From NCBI GenBank assembly GCA_964530325.1, contig CAZHAX010000020.1, positions 1 to 52,553 on the forward strand: a DNA stretch of 52,553 nt. The letters are read 5' to 3'. Position numbers and translations under genes: made by a program. How positions within the stretch are numbered: position 1 is the stretch's first letter; every line of letters starts with the position of its first letter. Positions 50,664-52,553 of the stretch are shown piece after piece. The notes beneath the pieces were generated by a model that did no database searches, had not been told where the DNA came from, and worked only from the letters and a program-made list of their open reading frames with translations. This DNA comes from CAZHAX01 sp964530325 (lineage in GTDB: Bacteria > Chloroflexota > Anaerolineae > B4-G1).

Positions 50664-52391
50664 TCAGCCTGCGCAGTCCGTCCAGTTCTCCACGAAATCG
50701 CGGAAAGCCTCGATTGACCCGCCGTTGCGGCAGATGACGACGACGCCCGAGTCACGGAACACCAGGCCGTAGCGGGTGGTATCCAGCCCCTCGAAGTAGT
50801 CCCGGTACTGCTGGCAGGTCATATAGCGCTGGTCGTAAAGGTTGATGAAGATCGCCTCGGGGTCGAGCGGGGGTTCTCGCTGTGCGGGAATACCGATGAT
50901 GTATAGGCCCTCTCTCTGCGCCAGGTGCGGAGCGTAGGCATTCGTCGTCACCAGCGTTGCCTGGGCCGGCACATGCGGCAGCGCTCTGTACACTGCCTCG
51001 CTGTTGGTGAGCTCAGCCAGCGCCCCAGGCAGCTGCTGGCTCTCTGCGAAAGGGTTGTCCACCAGGAACGCCAGTGTGGCTAGGGCGAGGACGGCGGACG
51101 CCACGACGTACGACCCCCATCCGCGGGGTAGGAGGCCGCGCAGCCGCGCCAGCCCCGTCGTGGCGGCTATGAGCACGAAGGGGACAAGCGGCACGGTGTA
51201 CTGGCAGTAGATCGTAGGCTGGCAGAAGTGCTCCGCCAGCAGGTTGAGCGCCAGGCCCGGCACGGCTATGAGCAGCTCAGGTAGGCCAAGGAGCGCCAGC
51301 AGGGCGGTCGGCAACAGAAGCTGGAGGACGTAAAGAGCGGTGACGGAATTGGCCACCTTGCGCCAGACCGGGGCGGGGTGGCTGACGATAGTCAACAGCA
51401 TCTCAAGGGGGTTCTGGCCCAGCCACGCGTAGCGAGCCGCAGTGTCGCTGGGCCCTCCCCTCAGTGCAGGTATCAGGCAGAACGACACGACAACAGAGAC
51501 CGTCAGCCCGATGGCCAGCCACCCCAGGCCGAACCTAGTTTTCCTGCGGACGAGCACAGCGTACAGGGCGAACGTGGCCACAGAGAAGCCGAGGTTCTCC
51601 TTGCCGAGAAGCGCCACCAGGAGCCACATGGAGGTCGATCTCAGGTCGTCCCGGTCTAGCGCCTCGAAAGCCGCGATGAACGCCGGGATGGCCAATGCCT
51701 CGGGATGGAAGTCGAAGCGATTGACGAATCCGAGCGCCGGGCACAGCAGATAGGCGGCGCTGAACGCCAGGCCAAGCGCTTCGCTCTCCAGCCCGCGCCG
51801 GGCCAGCCGATAGAGCGGGAGTGCTCCCAGCGCCAGCCCGACGGTCTGGACTACCAGAAGGAGCTCAGGGCGCGGCACAAGCATGTATGGCAGCACGAAG
51901 GCGGCCATCAGTGGCTGGAAGTGATCCTCGAAGGCATTGTCCACCTCGACCGAGCTGGCGAAGAAGCGGCCGTGCGCCGTGTTCCAGACGACCTGTTCCT
52001 TGATGGCCAGGTCGTACCCAGTAGAGTTGAATCGTCTGTGGCGCTCGATCGACAACCAACCGTACGCGACAACGTAGCAGATCACGAGCAAGGCCAGAAT
52101 CACGCTGCCCGGCGCCCCGGGGCGGCCGCTGGCTCCTCGGCGTTGGTCCAGCTTGGTGGCCGGACGGCCGGACAGACAGGAGGCGGTGACGAGGGCGCCA
52201 AGTATGGCGGCCCAGATGGCTGCCGCGAACAGGAGGATCTCAATCTTGCCCTGCTGCCAGTGAGGGAGAGAGGCGGCGGCTCCTGCCCTGGCGGCAGAGT
52301 GGGCGTAGAACAGGCAGAGACTGATAGCGAATGCAGCGACCGCCGCCGCCGCACGCGTGCTACGCGCCTTCCGTTCCGGTCTTGTGCTCAT
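50664..52391 (-). CDS. DUF2079 multi-pass membrane protein
   Basis: 575 residues from ATG 52391 with about 11-12 membrane helices. DUF2079 landmarks: FNSTGYDLAIKEQVVWNTAHGRFFASS, DNAFEDHFQPLMAAFVLPYML, LLLVVQTVGLALGALPLYRLARR, NRFDFHPEALAIPAFIAAF and KENLGFSVATFALY, resembling GT-C enzymes in topology. The C-terminal ECRN-like soluble part VVICRNGGSIEAF lies outside. Likely a membrane glycosyltransferase or related enzyme; activity not established. Has its own strong promoter. Confidence 0.88.
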   Translation of the reverse strand: MSTRPERKARSTRAAAAVAAFAISLCLFYAHSAARAGAAASLPHWQQGKIEILLFAAAIWAAILGALVTASCLSGRPATKLDQRRGASGRPGAPGSVILALLVICYVVAYGWLSIERHRRFNSTGYDLAIKEQVVWNTAHGRFFASSVEVDNAFEDHFQPLMAAFVLPYMLVPRPELLLVVQTVGLALGALPLYRLARRGLESEALGLAFSAAYLLCPALGFVNRFDFHPEALAIPAFIAAFEALDRDDLRSTSMWLLVALLGKENLGFSVATFALYAVLVRRKTRFGLGWLAIGLTVSVVVSFCLIPALRGGPSDTAARYAWLGQNPLEMLLTIVSHPAPVWRKVANSVTALYVLQLLLPTALLALLGLPELLIAVPGLALNLLAEHFCQPTIYCQYTVPLVPFVLIAATTGLARLRGLLPRGWGSYVVASAVLALATLAFLVDNPFAESQQLPGALAELTNSEAVYRALPHVPAQATLVTTNAYAPHLAQREGLYIIGIPAQREPPLDPEAIFINLYDQRYMTCQQYRDYFEGLDTTRYGLVFRDSGVVVICRNGGSIEAFRDFVENWTDCAG

Positions 52392-52460
52392 TGTCTGAAA
52401 GAGTGTGACAGTCTGGGCTGAGGTGCGTGGGCCGCGAATCCGGCCGCGGCGTCCGCGTGT

Positions 52461-52490
52461 ATTATAGGCACGGTGGCACGTTGCTGTCAA
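52461..52490 (-). promoter_or_regulatory. Strong promoter of the DUF2079 gene
   Basis: Minus strand perfect TTGACA (52490-52485), 18-base spacer, perfect TATAAT (52466-52461), 70 bases before the ATG. Confidence 0.85.
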
Positions 52491-52503
52491 CCCCGGTCTA
52501 TGG

Positions 52504-52532
52504 TTGACACGCGTCTCGGGGGATGGTACAAT
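52504..52532 (+). promoter_or_regulatory. Strong promoter pointing out of the right edge
   Basis: Perfect TTGACA (52504-52509), 17 bases, TACAAT (52527-52532). The gene it serves starts beyond 52553. The -35 boxes of the two divergent promoters lie 13 bases apart. Confidence 0.85.
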
Positions 52533-52553
52533 CCGCCCGGCCGGCCCGGCCCG

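Noticed and set aside
1..52553. tRNA, rRNA, CRISPR array, integrase or transposase
   Set aside because: None could be recognised by eye in the intergenic regions or among the proteins; most spacers are under 200 bp.

Overview
The window is a GC-rich, gene-dense bacterial scaffold with frequent GTG starts and good Shine-Dalgarno sites. It carries two N gaps (31866-31965 and 19117-19126) of the kind found in metagenome assemblies. The gene content suggests a Chloroflexota member, probably Anaerolineae-like: a CIRCE-controlled hrcA-grpE-dnaK-dnaJ-prmA operon, a LysK-type deacylase beside carAB, DUF4332 and XPB/Ssl2-N-like proteins, large GT39-like and DUF2079 membrane proteins, and secreted proteins ending in a short (V)YLPLV(L/M)RSY tail. 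This placement is an inference; no rRNA or other marker gene is present.

Layout. 1-7138 (+): end of an ArgD/LysJ aminotransferase, a methyltransferase, carA, carB and a lysK-like hydrolase, which fits arginine synthesis through a LysW carrier protein. 7145-15800 (-): DegV, then four exported proteins (three paralogous beta-helix proteins and one 14-repeat FG-GAP protein). 15906-18859: alanine dehydrogenase (-) and RNase J (+), divergent. 18881-22396 (-): an XPB-N-like protein, then a three-gene set (LysM, a weakly DAK2-like protein, a helix-hairpin-helix protein) with its own strong promoter. 22768-31348 (+): an EF-G paralogue behind a leader terminator, a YkvA protein and the heat-shock operon. 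31320-33424 (-): S1-domain protein and IF-1. 33788-37442 (+): etfB, etfA and acyl-CoA dehydrogenase. 37546-38547 (+): a frameshifted DUF402 gene and fur. 38877-40576 (-): HAD phosphatase, a Cys-rich protein and EF-P. 40807-41747 (+): ECF-like sigma factor and a membrane partner. 41830-44007 (-): secreted glycoside hydrolase with the same C-terminal tail. 44137-50660 (+): MFS transporter, aldo/keto reductase and two tandem GT39-like proteins. 50664-52391 (-): DUF2079 membrane protein. A strong promoter then points out of the right edge.

The most interesting signal is the shared C-terminal tail on five exported proteins of three unrelated folds. In three of them it follows the position where choice-of-anchor beta-helix domains of other phyla carry sorting signals. 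It may mark an undescribed surface-sorting system. Other points are the leader terminator in front of the EF-G paralogue, the lysine-rich LysM/HhH set, EF-P with Arg at the modification site, and exact evidence that both N gaps are assembly artefacts inside intact genes.
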